DNA from: Chryseolinea soli | Lineage (GTDB): Bacteria; Bacteroidota; Bacteroidia; Cytophagales; Cyclobacteriaceae | Direction: 5' to 3' | Length of the DNA: 64,000 bases | NCBI RefSeq assembly: GCF_003589925.1 | Contig: NZ_CP032382.1 | Location: 3,472,001-3,536,000, forward strand | In this document: piece by piece, positions 35,245 through 43,197 of the stretch | How positions within the stretch are numbered: the stretch's first letter is position 1 | Layout: the number at the start of each line of letters is the position of its first letter | Notes under the pieces: model-generated | Told to the model about the DNA's origin: nothing | What the model saw: the letters and a program-made list of their open reading frames with translations, nothing else | Database searches by the model: none | Translations under genes and position numbers: made by a program

Positions 35245-36225
35245 ATGAAAAACGTAGCCATCTTAATTCCTTCCGGTGACATCAGCGTCAGCAACGTTGA
35301 AGGCACCCATCACATCCTGACCGAAGTGAACAAGGCGCTGGTCCGTGCAGGAAAACCCCGCTTGTTCGACATCCATCTTGTGGGCCCTCGCCGGGATTCG
35401 CGCATCAAGAACAATTTCTTCAGCATCCACGCCGATGTGCTCATCGAAGACGGCGTTCAGTTCGACCTCGTCATCATTCCGGCCATGCACGGCGAAATGC
35501 ATCACTGTCTGTCGCTGAACCGGGACCTTGTGCCCTGGATCGTGAGCCAGCACGAAGGCGGTGCGGAAGTGGCCAGCCTGTGTACCGGCTCGTTTTTGCT
35601 GGCGTCAACAGGTTTGTTGACGGGTAAAAAATGTGCTACACACTGGGCGCACATCAACGAGTTCCGGAAAATGTTCCCCAACGCCCAGTTGGTCGACGAT
35701 CGACTCCTCACCGAGCAAGATGGCATCTACACCAGCGGGTCCGCCTATTCTTATCTCAACCTCATCCTGTATCTCATCGAAAAATACACCGACCGCAGCA
35801 TGGCCATCTTTTCCTCCAAGCTGTTTGCCATCGAGATCGACCGCAAAAGCCAGTCGCCCTTCATCATGTTCGAAGGCCAACGGGACCACGACGACGAGTC
35901 GATCAAAAAAGCGCAGGAGTTTATTGAAGCCAACTTCCGCGAACGCATCACGGTCGACCAATTGGCAGACATGCTGGCGGTAGGTCGCCGCAACCTGGAG
36001 CGACGATTCAAAAAGGCCACGTCAAACACGATCGTGGAGTACATCCAACGCGTGAAAGTAGAAGCCGCAAAGATCAGTCTTGAAAAATCACATGAGAATA
36101 TCAACGAAGTGATGCTAAACGTCGGCTACACCGACATGAAAGCCTTCCGCACCACCTTCAAACGAATCGCCGGCCTGTCGCCCATGCAATACAGAAATAA
36201 ATACAACCGGGCGGTGCTCGCCTGA
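35245..36225 (+). CDS. GlxA-family transcriptional regulator (DJ-1/PfpI plus AraC)
   Basis: 326 residues from ATG 35245. Residues 3-180 form a DJ-1/PfpI-like domain with the cysteine of the nucleophile elbow kept (ASLCTGSFLLAS, near 111), used in this family for ligand sensing rather than catalysis. Residues 225-325 are an AraC-type pair of HTH motifs (ITVDQLADMLAVGRRNLERRF and NINEVMLNVGYTDMKAFRTTF). It is divergent from the hydrolase/SRPBCC operon, the likely target. An ATG at 35224 is in frame but precedes a -7-like TATCGTTG. Confidence 0.9.
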   Translation: MKNVAILIPSGDISVSNVEGTHHILTEVNKALVRAGKPRLFDIHLVGPRRDSRIKNNFFSIHADVLIEDGVQFDLVIIPAMHGEMHHCLSLNRDLVPWIVSQHEGGAEVASLCTGSFLLASTGLLTGKKCATHWAHINEFRKMFPNAQLVDDRLLTEQDGIYTSGSAYSYLNLILYLIEKYTDRSMAIFSSKLFAIEIDRKSQSPFIMFEGQRDHDDESIKKAQEFIEANFRERITVDQLADMLAVGRRNLERRFKKATSNTIVEYIQRVKVEAAKISLEKSHENINEVMLNVGYTDMKAFRTTFKRIAGLSPMQYRNKYNRAVLA

Positions 36226-36237
36226 CGCGCTGTCGCC

Positions 36238-36380
36238 ACCGCCCTTGTTGGCGTTCTTCACCAACAAGTTTCATTCAACGCCCAACACATTTCATCAAAG
36301 AATGCCCATCGCCCGCTTGTTGGTGTCCCACCAACAAGCCCCATTCAGCATCCAGCACTCTTGATTAAATGCCACGCATC
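36238..36380. repeat. two tandem TTGTTGGTG palindromic repeat units
   Basis: Two imperfect direct repeats of about 70 bp, each starting CGCCC and carrying a hairpin: arms 36244-36253/36259-36268 (one mismatch) and the perfect 11-bp 36315-36325/36329-36339 with loop TCC. Text such as CCAACAAG...CATTCA...CCA-CAC is shared between units. A third copy, inverted, is at 3043-3067. Confidence 0.75.
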
Positions 36381-36394
36381 ATCCTTCGAGCCCC

Positions 36395-36862
36395 TTACTT
36401 TTTCTTAAACCCATCATCATTGATCTCAATCCAATGCCCATCCGGATCCTGAAAATAAATTTGTTTCACCCCATCGACGCGGAGCGTAAACGTTTTGGGC
36501 TCTCCCTTCCAATTGGAATAGAACACATTATTTTTTTCAAGCCGCGTAATGAAGTCCTCCACCGAAGGCACGCTGAAGCATAAATGATCATTCTTGTCGC
36601 GTGGAATATCGTTGGGTGCTCCTTCAATGAGGTGGAGACGGCTGGTGGAGCTGAGGTCGAACCAGGTGTGTTTGCCATCTTTGAAAGGCTCGTCGGCTTT
36701 CTTGAAGCGAAGAATGGTTTCGTAAAATTGGGTGCTTTTCTTCAGGTCGTGCACATACATAGCCATGTGATTCAACATGATGCTGTCTTTCTTCGGGGCC
36801 TGGGCTTTCAAGGTGATGCTGAGAAGGCATCCGAAAATAAAAATCAAAAGAGATCGCTTCAT
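36395..36862 (-). CDS. exported VOC-family (glyoxalase-like) protein
   Basis: 155 residues from ATG 36862 with a signal peptide ending near LKAQ. The mature part is one glyoxalase/bleomycin-resistance fold: NHMAMYVHDLKKSTQFYETIL at the start (metal H near 34) and YFQDPDGHWIEIND at the end (E near 148). Periplasmic glyoxalase-like proteins are common in Bacteroidota, and their substrates are unknown. Monocistronic by context. Confidence 0.82.
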   Translation of the reverse strand: MKRSLLIFIFGCLLSITLKAQAPKKDSIMLNHMAMYVHDLKKSTQFYETILRFKKADEPFKDGKHTWFDLSSTSRLHLIEGAPNDIPRDKNDHLCFSVPSVEDFITRLEKNNVFYSNWKGEPKTFTLRVDGVKQIYFQDPDGHWIEINDDGFKKK

Positions 36863-37031
36863 AAAAGTACGGTTTAGCAGAGCGGTGTGTGGAGAGCCCG
36901 CTCCGGGGAATAACAATACTATCGCGTAAAATCTTGGTGAACAAACGTTTTGGCGCTTTTTTCCTTCCCGGTCCGGATAAAAGTTTTGAGTGGAAAAATA
37001 CCGGTAGCGACGGGCTCGCCAAATTATTTGC

Positions 37032-37922
37032 TCAAGCGACCGGCATCACCTTTTGACCTTGTTTCAACAGTGCCAGGATGTCTTCGTACGTGCCGGAAAA
37101 AGGTCCTGACGATTCGATCTTCAGACTGGCCATGGCGGCTGCAAATTCCCCGGCTTCCTGGAAGCCTGCGCCGTGATGGCGTTGGTAGAGATAACCGGCC
37201 ATATACGTGTCGCCACAACCCGTGGCATCGGTGACGGCCGCCGGCACATAGGCGGGAATATCATAGAAGATCCCTTCGCTGTAGATGATGGAACCTTTGC
37301 TGCCCAGGGTGATGAGCACTTCTTGAACCCCCCAATCGTTGAGCATGCGTGCACCGGTTCGGGGATCGGTTTGCTTGGTCAAAGCTTCCATTTCGTGCTC
37401 GTTGGCTTTCAGGATATGAATGTGGCGGAGTGCGGCGTGCTTGTCGGCCCAATCGATGGGCAGCACTTGTTGGTTCTCGACTTTTCGAAGGAATCCCTGC
37501 ACATCGAGGGAGACTTTGGCGCGGGCGGCCAGGGACTGGATAAGTTCCAGCGGCATGTCGTGAGCCAGCAAGGGGCCAAGGTGAAACACGGTCGCCTGCA
37601 CATCGGCCAGTTGTTCCACCGTGAAGGGATCGGCAATCTGCAAGACCCTTTGGGTGCGATGATCAAGATTACCGGAGTAAATGTTTTCGAAGTATACGGT
37701 ATGTGTGCTGGGGAGCACTTGCACGTCGATTCCTTTTTCGCGAAGGGCCAGGGCAAAGCGTATTTCATCCTGCCCCAACGCCGTGACCAGGCCATAGGAA
37801 AGATCCATGTTGCGGATGGCATTGGAAAAATAGAAGGAGGTGCCTCCCGCCATGTGTACTTCTTTTTTGGTGGTCACCACCTTGTCGTGTGTAAGGTGAC
37901 CGATGCAGCAGATGTCGAACAT
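37032..37922 (-). CDS. PfkB-family sugar kinase
   Basis: 296 residues. Signature 2 is DATGCGDTYMAGY (232-244) with catalytic D238 and the anion-hole GCG, where most relatives have GAG. N-terminal substrate loop MAGGTSFYFSNAIRNMD resembles signature 1. The substrate could be a sugar, nucleoside or inositol and cannot be decided here. A -7 element TATTTTTG lies at 37960-37967 on this strand. Confidence 0.85.
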   Translation of the reverse strand: MFDICCIGHLTHDKVVTTKKEVHMAGGTSFYFSNAIRNMDLSYGLVTALGQDEIRFALALREKGIDVQVLPSTHTVYFENIYSGNLDHRTQRVLQIADPFTVEQLADVQATVFHLGPLLAHDMPLELIQSLAARAKVSLDVQGFLRKVENQQVLPIDWADKHAALRHIHILKANEHEMEALTKQTDPRTGARMLNDWGVQEVLITLGSKGSIIYSEGIFYDIPAYVPAAVTDATGCGDTYMAGYLYQRHHGAGFQEAGEFAAAMASLKIESSGPFSGTYEDILALLKQGQKVMPVA

Positions 37923-37959
37923 AAAATGACTTTTAGCCAGAGCTTCCCGGCAAACGCGG

Positions 37960-37967
37960 CAAAAATA
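37960..37967 (-). promoter_or_regulatory. -7 promoter element TATTTTTG (minus strand)
   Basis: Exact TAnnTTTG on the minus strand, 37 bp before the PfkB-kinase start. Confidence 0.5.
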
Positions 37968-38094
37968 AGAAAGATTCCCGAAGGGAGGGGCCAGGGAGGG
38001 TGATTGTCCCGAATGCCCCTCTTGTTGTCGCGATCCCTATCACCATCCGTGCGCTGAAATACGCAACTTTGAGGCGTTTCAAACCTTTGTTATC

Positions 38095-39336
38095 ATGGAA
38101 AAAGAAAAATATGGCTATATGAGCATCCTGGAAGCGAGCGAAAAGATCAGGCAGGGAATGGTCACACCGGTTGCATTGGTAAGCGAATGTCTGGCGCGTA
38201 TAGCGCAGTTGAACCCAGCGTTAAATGCCTTTATCACCGTGCTGTCAGAAGAAGCTTTGAAGCAGGCTGCCGTGGCGGAAGCGGAAATCAAAAAAGGACA
38301 ATGGCGGGGGCCGCTGCATGGCATTCCCGTAGCCGTAAAAGACTTTTACGATACGACGGGCATTCGTACGACGGCCGGATTTGTTCACTTCAAAGACCGT
38401 GTGCCGGCGAAGGATGCTGTGATGGTGGAAAAATTAAAAGCGGCCGGCGCTATCCTGGTGGGCAAAACCAACATGCACGAATTGGGGATGGGCACAACGT
38501 CTGTGATAAGCTATTTTGGCAGCGTCCACAATCCGTGGAACGGGGCGTATGTGGCCGGCGGTTCTTCGGGTGGTTCGGCCGCGGCTGTCGCTGCCGGGTT
38601 GTGTTATGCCACCGTCGATACAGATGCTGTGGGATCGTGCCGTTTGCCGGCTTCGTGCTGTGGTGTCACGGGCTTTAAAGCAACCTACGGATTGCTGAGT
38701 GGCCAGGGCATCCTGGCCGGTGAACGCACGGACGACACCATCCTAAAGCTAGCCCATGTGGGAATAACCACACGTTGGGTGACGGATACGGCCATCCTGC
38801 TGAATGCGCTGGCCGACCATCCTAATCCCAAGCGTGAATACAAAGATGATTACCGTTTGGCTTTTGCTTCCGGAAAAAAATACAGGATGGGGGTGGTCCG
38901 TAATTTCGAAAGCACCGCCGATGTCCGTGACCTGTTTTACGCGACGGTGGAAGGACTGAAGGAATCGAAACACATTTTCACAGAAACCGATGTGCCCTTT
39001 GCCTCGGCTGTTTTTGACATCCGCACGATCGATGCTGATCGCGAAAAAATCAATGCCACACTTTTTAAAGAGATAGACCTCTTACTTTTACCCACCACTA
39101 CAGATTTGACACCAACGATTGACGTCGCGCAAAAGTTAGGTCCTCAAGCGGTGTCGCCCAACAATACTTTTTTTGCAAACTACTTTGGCCTGCCGGCGAT
39201 CAGCATACCGTGTGGCATGGATAAAAACAATATGCCCTTGGGACTTCAGTTGGTGGGCAGGGCAGGCGATGAAGGTGCCGTGCTCGATGCAGCAAAAGAT
39301 TTTCAGGAGAAATTGCCGGTGATGCACCCCTCATAG
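38095..39336 (+). CDS. amidase-signature-family hydrolase
   Basis: 413 residues, cytoplasmic. The Ser-cisSer-Lys triad is K82 (IPVAVKDFYD), S157 (GGSSGGSAAA) and nucleophile S181 (DAVGSCRLPAS), with the family's 24-residue spacing between the serines. The nucleophile context DAVGSCRLP differs from the usual DTGGSIRIP, so specificity may be unusual. Somewhat shorter than the 450-500 common in the family. No GatB/GatC neighbours, so it is not a Glu-tRNA amidotransferase. Confidence 0.85.
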   Translation: MEKEKYGYMSILEASEKIRQGMVTPVALVSECLARIAQLNPALNAFITVLSEEALKQAAVAEAEIKKGQWRGPLHGIPVAVKDFYDTTGIRTTAGFVHFKDRVPAKDAVMVEKLKAAGAILVGKTNMHELGMGTTSVISYFGSVHNPWNGAYVAGGSSGGSAAAVAAGLCYATVDTDAVGSCRLPASCCGVTGFKATYGLLSGQGILAGERTDDTILKLAHVGITTRWVTDTAILLNALADHPNPKREYKDDYRLAFASGKKYRMGVVRNFESTADVRDLFYATVEGLKESKHIFTETDVPFASAVFDIRTIDADREKINATLFKEIDLLLLPTTTDLTPTIDVAQKLGPQAVSPNNTFFANYFGLPAISIPCGMDKNNMPLGLQLVGRAGDEGAVLDAAKDFQEKLPVMHPS

Positions 39337-39358
39337 ACATCGACTTAAAAGATCACGT

Positions 39359-39625
39359 TCATTTACATTTGCCTTCCTTCCAATGAAGCACGCCGGAACG
39401 TGTGGCCAGGCACTCGTTACCATAGGTGACGTTGTTGCATCCACACACCGGTGCGTACAGCGTCATGCAGGTGCCGTTCAAATCGATTTTGGCTGGATCG
39501 ATACAACCATCGTTGTCTGTTTGCACCACGGAGGAGGAAGAGCAAACCGATAAGGTAAACGACACAAATAAGACCAACACCACAGTGAGGAGGCTAGTCC
39601 AGGAGGCGGGTTTTGTTTTTTGCAT
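39359..39625 (-). CDS. small exported Kazal-domain protein (putative protease inhibitor)
   Basis: 88 residues: a hydrophobic signal (about 10-28) ending LSVC, a poor lipobox that may lipidate C28, a short Ser/Asp linker, then a Kazal domain with six cysteines (C41, C53, C61, C63, C72, C87) and the signature PVCGCNNVTYGNEC. Kazal domains inhibit serine proteases. A cell-surface or periplasmic inhibitor role is inferred. Confidence 0.75.
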   Translation of the reverse strand: MQKTKPASWTSLLTVVLVLFVSFTLSVCSSSSVVQTDNDGCIDPAKIDLNGTCMTLYAPVCGCNNVTYGNECLATRSGVLHWKEGKCK

Positions 39626-39697
39626 AGATGAAAATTATAGGACAGTATTCAATTTTGATTACAAGAGAGGCAACGGGTGAAGACGATCCTTGCGGGT

Positions 39698-40090
39698 TTA
39701 CTTCAACGGCTTGAAAATTTCCCAATGATGGCCAAAGGGATCGACTACCCGTCCGAGCCTGTAGCCATAACTCTGGTCGGCCACGGGGTAAACTTCTCGG
39801 GCGCCGGCATGAACGGCTTGGCGCGCAACCGCGTCGGGATCTTCTACCTGTAACCCCATGCGAATGGTCGTGCCTCCCAACGTCTCGGGGCTGTAGTTGC
39901 CATAGGTCGGTGCTTCGTCGGCCACAATAAAATGACAGTCACCAATAGCGATCTCAGCTACAGCCTCGCCGTCGGGACTCACATTTCGCATAAGTTCTAC
40001 GGCGTTAAAAGCATGTTTGTAAAAATCGACTGCACCCAGGCAATTTCTGACAGAAAGCGTGGGAAGAAAGGTGATGCGGGAGGTGCTCAT
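39698..40090 (-). CDS. VOC-family (PhnB/glyoxalase-like) protein
   Basis: 130 residues, one VOC domain: PTLSVRNCLGAVDFYKHAF at the start and RVVDPFGHHWEIFKPL at the end, typical of PhnB-like or bleomycin-resistance relatives. No signal peptide. Substrate unknown. It stands alone between the Kazal gene and a gene-poor stretch. Confidence 0.83.
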   Translation of the reverse strand: MSTSRITFLPTLSVRNCLGAVDFYKHAFNAVELMRNVSPDGEAVAEIAIGDCHFIVADEAPTYGNYSPETLGGTTIRMGLQVEDPDAVARQAVHAGAREVYPVADQSYGYRLGRVVDPFGHHWEIFKPLK

Positions 40091-40483
40091 AGGGAAGGGA
40101 TGATGGTGGTGGAGATGGAAGTTACGGATTATTTCTCAACGGTGCGTTTGGTTTAGGGTGGTCAACATAGCAACGCGTGCCCCATGCTGTTGTTATGCAA
40201 AGGCGCAATTTTTTTCATGGGATGTAGTCGTTCCCCTTAAAGACGGGACATGATCGGACAACAATCATCTTGATGTTGCCGTCTTGGTTACTCGTTTTCA
40301 CCCACGCTGCGGGATGGTCAATACAAGATCAAAAAAATTGAGCGCATAAATTTTTCCCGCTTCTGATGGTAGATCGTATTCGAATTTTTCCTTTATGGTT
40401 ATCGTCTTATACACCCTTTGGAAAATATATCGGCGAGCTCAAAGAACGCTGGAATAGGATGGAAGGAAGAATTTTTTTTGCGC
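40091..40483. other. non-coding stretch downstream of the Kelch/SARP regulator
   Basis: 393 bp between two minus-strand genes. Short frames exist on the plus strand, but they are antisense to the regulator's end or lack start context. No hairpin with a T-tract, repeat copy or RNA gene was recognised. Confidence 0.4.
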
Positions 40484-43039
40484 TCAGGAGATTACGTCGT
40501 CGAAAGTCTTGGGATAGTTTTCGGCGTAGAGATTTTTATACTCTTTCACAAAATGGTCGTACCACGTGCGGGCCAGCGAGTATTTTCCTTTCTTGTTGAG
40601 CACCGAGCACTTGATCACCAAGGCCTCCTGGTTGATGGTGTCGTAGTTGAAAATGGCATCGGCAATATCCAGCAGGAGCTTGTCGTCTTTATAGGAATCG
40701 AGTTTTGCCGAGTACGCCAACAGCGCGTCGATGACCTTGTTGGAGATGTCTGACTTGAAATTATCGAGCCACCCCGTTTGCAGGTTGGGAAGCAGGCTGC
40801 CGCGCTTTACGTATTTTAAGAGCAACTCTATTTTTTGATTCTCGGGAACTGCACTGCTGTCGGCATTTAGAATTTTGAAGACGGCCTGGTAGTCGCAGAA
40901 CACTTCCAAGCCGATGTCGAGGCGGAGGTAGGAATTGTTGTTTTCGATGGTGATGTTGCCGATCTCCTCCAGTAACGTGCGCAGCTTTTTGATGTTTACG
41001 TTCCGGTTGTTGCGCGCACTCACTTCGTCTTTGTCGGGCCACAAATATTCCTGCAGCTCGGTGGTGGAGATGCCTTTTTCATTTTTGACCGAATGCAAAA
41101 GGATGAGCGCGAACAACTCCTTTAGCGTCATGGTGAATTTGCCCGTGATGTCGTGACCCGTCTTGTCGAAGACCTGGAACCCGCCAAAAAGATTGATGGT
41201 TGCCACGGGTTTTTCTTCGTGCAGATTTTTCAAGAAGTCGATGTCATGCCCGGCATCGTGGGTGTGGACGTTAGCTTGTACCGCGGGCGTTTTCGATTTT
41301 TTCCGAAGTAAAACAAAGAGCACGACCGCACCGATACCAAACACGAGCACAACGTAGTATCCAGCGGCAGATGCGGTTGCGGGTTGTTGGAGAACATCCT
41401 GGGTGCGCAGCGGCGGATAGTTGATCGTGTAAACGTCCACTTTGTACTGGCCTTTTTCTTTGTGTGCCGTCACGGCCACGAGCTCGTTGGTGGCGCGCGA
41501 AAGAAAGAGATCGCAGAACGAGTGCTCGTCGTGGAAACGGAAGGGAATGGAGTCGGCCAGCACTTCGGTTTCGGGTGCTCGCAGGGCATAGCGGCGCAGC
41601 TTGATGTGGCTTTCGTATTTATTCTTTGGGAAGCTGAGCACATAAAAGCAGCTGTCGGCTTCGTTGATGACCAGCGAATTGGAGAACACGAGGTCTTCCG
41701 CGCTGTGCCCCTCCGGGAACTCCCACAGTTTTTTCACACGGTGATCGTTCATGTCGAACGTATAGAGGTCGTAGAAGCTTTGGGGCGACAATTCTTGTTT
41801 GCCGCTTTGACTTCCATAGCCTCCAAAGAGCAGCACCTTGTCGCCCTTCGCCGTTACGCCGGATGCGCCGAGGTAGCGGGGTGGGATGGTGCCGTTGGTT
41901 TTTAGATTGATCCATTTTCCCGCAACCGTGTCGTATTGCCAAAAAACATTTTTGTAAGAAAAGAATCCATAGCCCCCAAACGAATAGAGCATGCCGTTGG
42001 CGGCGTTGTAGAATTTATTGTTGTGCCAGTAGCTTGGTTCGTGATAGGCTGTATCGCGATTTGTCCAGGTATGGCGCTCAGGGTTGTAGCGGGCGAGCGT
42101 GTTGGTGAAGACGTCATAGTTGATCAACGTATGATTCTGTTCGACATACAACAACTGGTTGGCATCGGTGTGAACCACGTTGCCCACCGTATTTTTTTCG
42201 AATTGTATTTCGCCGTGTTGCAGGTTCCAGGTGTAGACACCATTCACGTCGGCGGCGTATAAAATACCCTCCTTACCGTTGAAGGCTACGCCGGGATATT
42301 TGCCAATGACAAAATTCTTCCGGTGCACCCATTTGATGTGGCGGTCGATCAGCCACGTGGGGTTCTTTACGAGGGCCACGCGCTCTTTTTGGCTGTCATA
42401 CACTTCGTTGACGGCATGGCGTTTCAGCTCCCATTGCGCTGCCACCTTGTCGCTGTCGCGGAGGACAACGTCTTTGATGCTCATGGGGGGCACATCGGCG
42501 GTGTTGAACCGGCCAAAGTCGTTGGCGCCAAAAAAGAAGCGGAAGGTCTTGAGTTGGGCTACAGGAAAAGATTGCGTTTTTTTTACGCCGTTCCAGGTCA
42601 CGGTGATCTGGTTGGTTTGGGGTGAGAAGGCAATCCGCACGGGCGTCCACGTGCCGGGTTGGAGTTTCACGTCCAGGAATTCGTACTGGATGTCGGTTTG
42701 TTTGTTGTTCACGATGATGCCCATGTCGTGGAACTCGCTGTGTTCGGGGCTGGACAAGAGGTCGATGTTCACCGAGTCGTTGGCGATGATGCGCACCACA
42801 TAGCCATAGGCATTGGTGAGGCGGTGAAAGGAAAGCTGGAAGGTGAGCTCGAAGCCGTTGTCAAACGCGAACGGGTCCTCGGGGGTGAGGTTAAGGGATG
42901 TGCGCTGATCCTTGATCACTTCGTGCGACGCAAAGGACAATCCGTAGTCGGGAACGGTCGATACTTTTTGCGCAAAGAGACCAGTAACGAAGAAGAGGAG
43001 GGGGAGTACGCGAAGAAAAGTTCGAGTTAAAGAAAGCAT
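40484..43039 (-). CDS. membrane-spanning one-component regulator: LamG-like and Kelch sensor with SARP-type DNA-binding domain
   Basis: 851 residues. Signal peptide (1-23), LamG/concanavalin-like domain (about 40-215), Kelch/galactose-oxidase-type repeats (about 250-545) with repeated motifs such as LYSFGGYGFFSYKN and VLLFGGYGSQSG, one membrane helix (about 570-590), a basic stop-transfer RKKSK, then a cytoplasmic winged helix (about 620-720; TMTLKELFALILLHS, STTELQEYLWPDK, RNVNIKKLRTLL) and an alpha-helical BTAD-like region to the end. Sensor outside and DNA binder inside in one chain, so no kinase relay is needed. Divergent from the GH92 gene 158 bp away, the probable target. Confidence 0.85.
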   Translation of the reverse strand: MLSLTRTFLRVLPLLFFVTGLFAQKVSTVPDYGLSFASHEVIKDQRTSLNLTPEDPFAFDNGFELTFQLSFHRLTNAYGYVVRIIANDSVNIDLLSSPEHSEFHDMGIIVNNKQTDIQYEFLDVKLQPGTWTPVRIAFSPQTNQITVTWNGVKKTQSFPVAQLKTFRFFFGANDFGRFNTADVPPMSIKDVVLRDSDKVAAQWELKRHAVNEVYDSQKERVALVKNPTWLIDRHIKWVHRKNFVIGKYPGVAFNGKEGILYAADVNGVYTWNLQHGEIQFEKNTVGNVVHTDANQLLYVEQNHTLINYDVFTNTLARYNPERHTWTNRDTAYHEPSYWHNNKFYNAANGMLYSFGGYGFFSYKNVFWQYDTVAGKWINLKTNGTIPPRYLGASGVTAKGDKVLLFGGYGSQSGKQELSPQSFYDLYTFDMNDHRVKKLWEFPEGHSAEDLVFSNSLVINEADSCFYVLSFPKNKYESHIKLRRYALRAPETEVLADSIPFRFHDEHSFCDLFLSRATNELVAVTAHKEKGQYKVDVYTINYPPLRTQDVLQQPATASAAGYYVVLVFGIGAVVLFVLLRKKSKTPAVQANVHTHDAGHDIDFLKNLHEEKPVATINLFGGFQVFDKTGHDITGKFTMTLKELFALILLHSVKNEKGISTTELQEYLWPDKDEVSARNNRNVNIKKLRTLLEEIGNITIENNNSYLRLDIGLEVFCDYQAVFKILNADSSAVPENQKIELLLKYVKRGSLLPNLQTGWLDNFKSDISNKVIDALLAYSAKLDSYKDDKLLLDIADAIFNYDTINQEALVIKCSVLNKKGKYSLARTWYDHFVKEYKNLYAENYPKTFDDVIS

Positions 43040-43197
43040 CGCAACCTGTATTTCTCCATCACTGTTTTAAAAACGAATTTAGTCAAAAAAATCCTCATTA
43101 CGCGATAAAAAAACGTTTGAACGGCGTCTTTAATCCGATATTAATTCGATTTTAAGAGGGCACTCCTACTTTCACGGCGATCCAAAATAAAAGACGC
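43040..43197. promoter_or_regulatory. divergent control region between the SARP/Kelch regulator and GH92
   Basis: 158 bp with AT-rich sequence and two related elements, AATCCGAT (about 43132) and AATTCGAT (about 43145), 13 bp apart, just upstream of GH92. No TAnnTTTG was found here, consistent with an activator-dependent promoter. The operator assignment is speculative. Confidence 0.35.
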
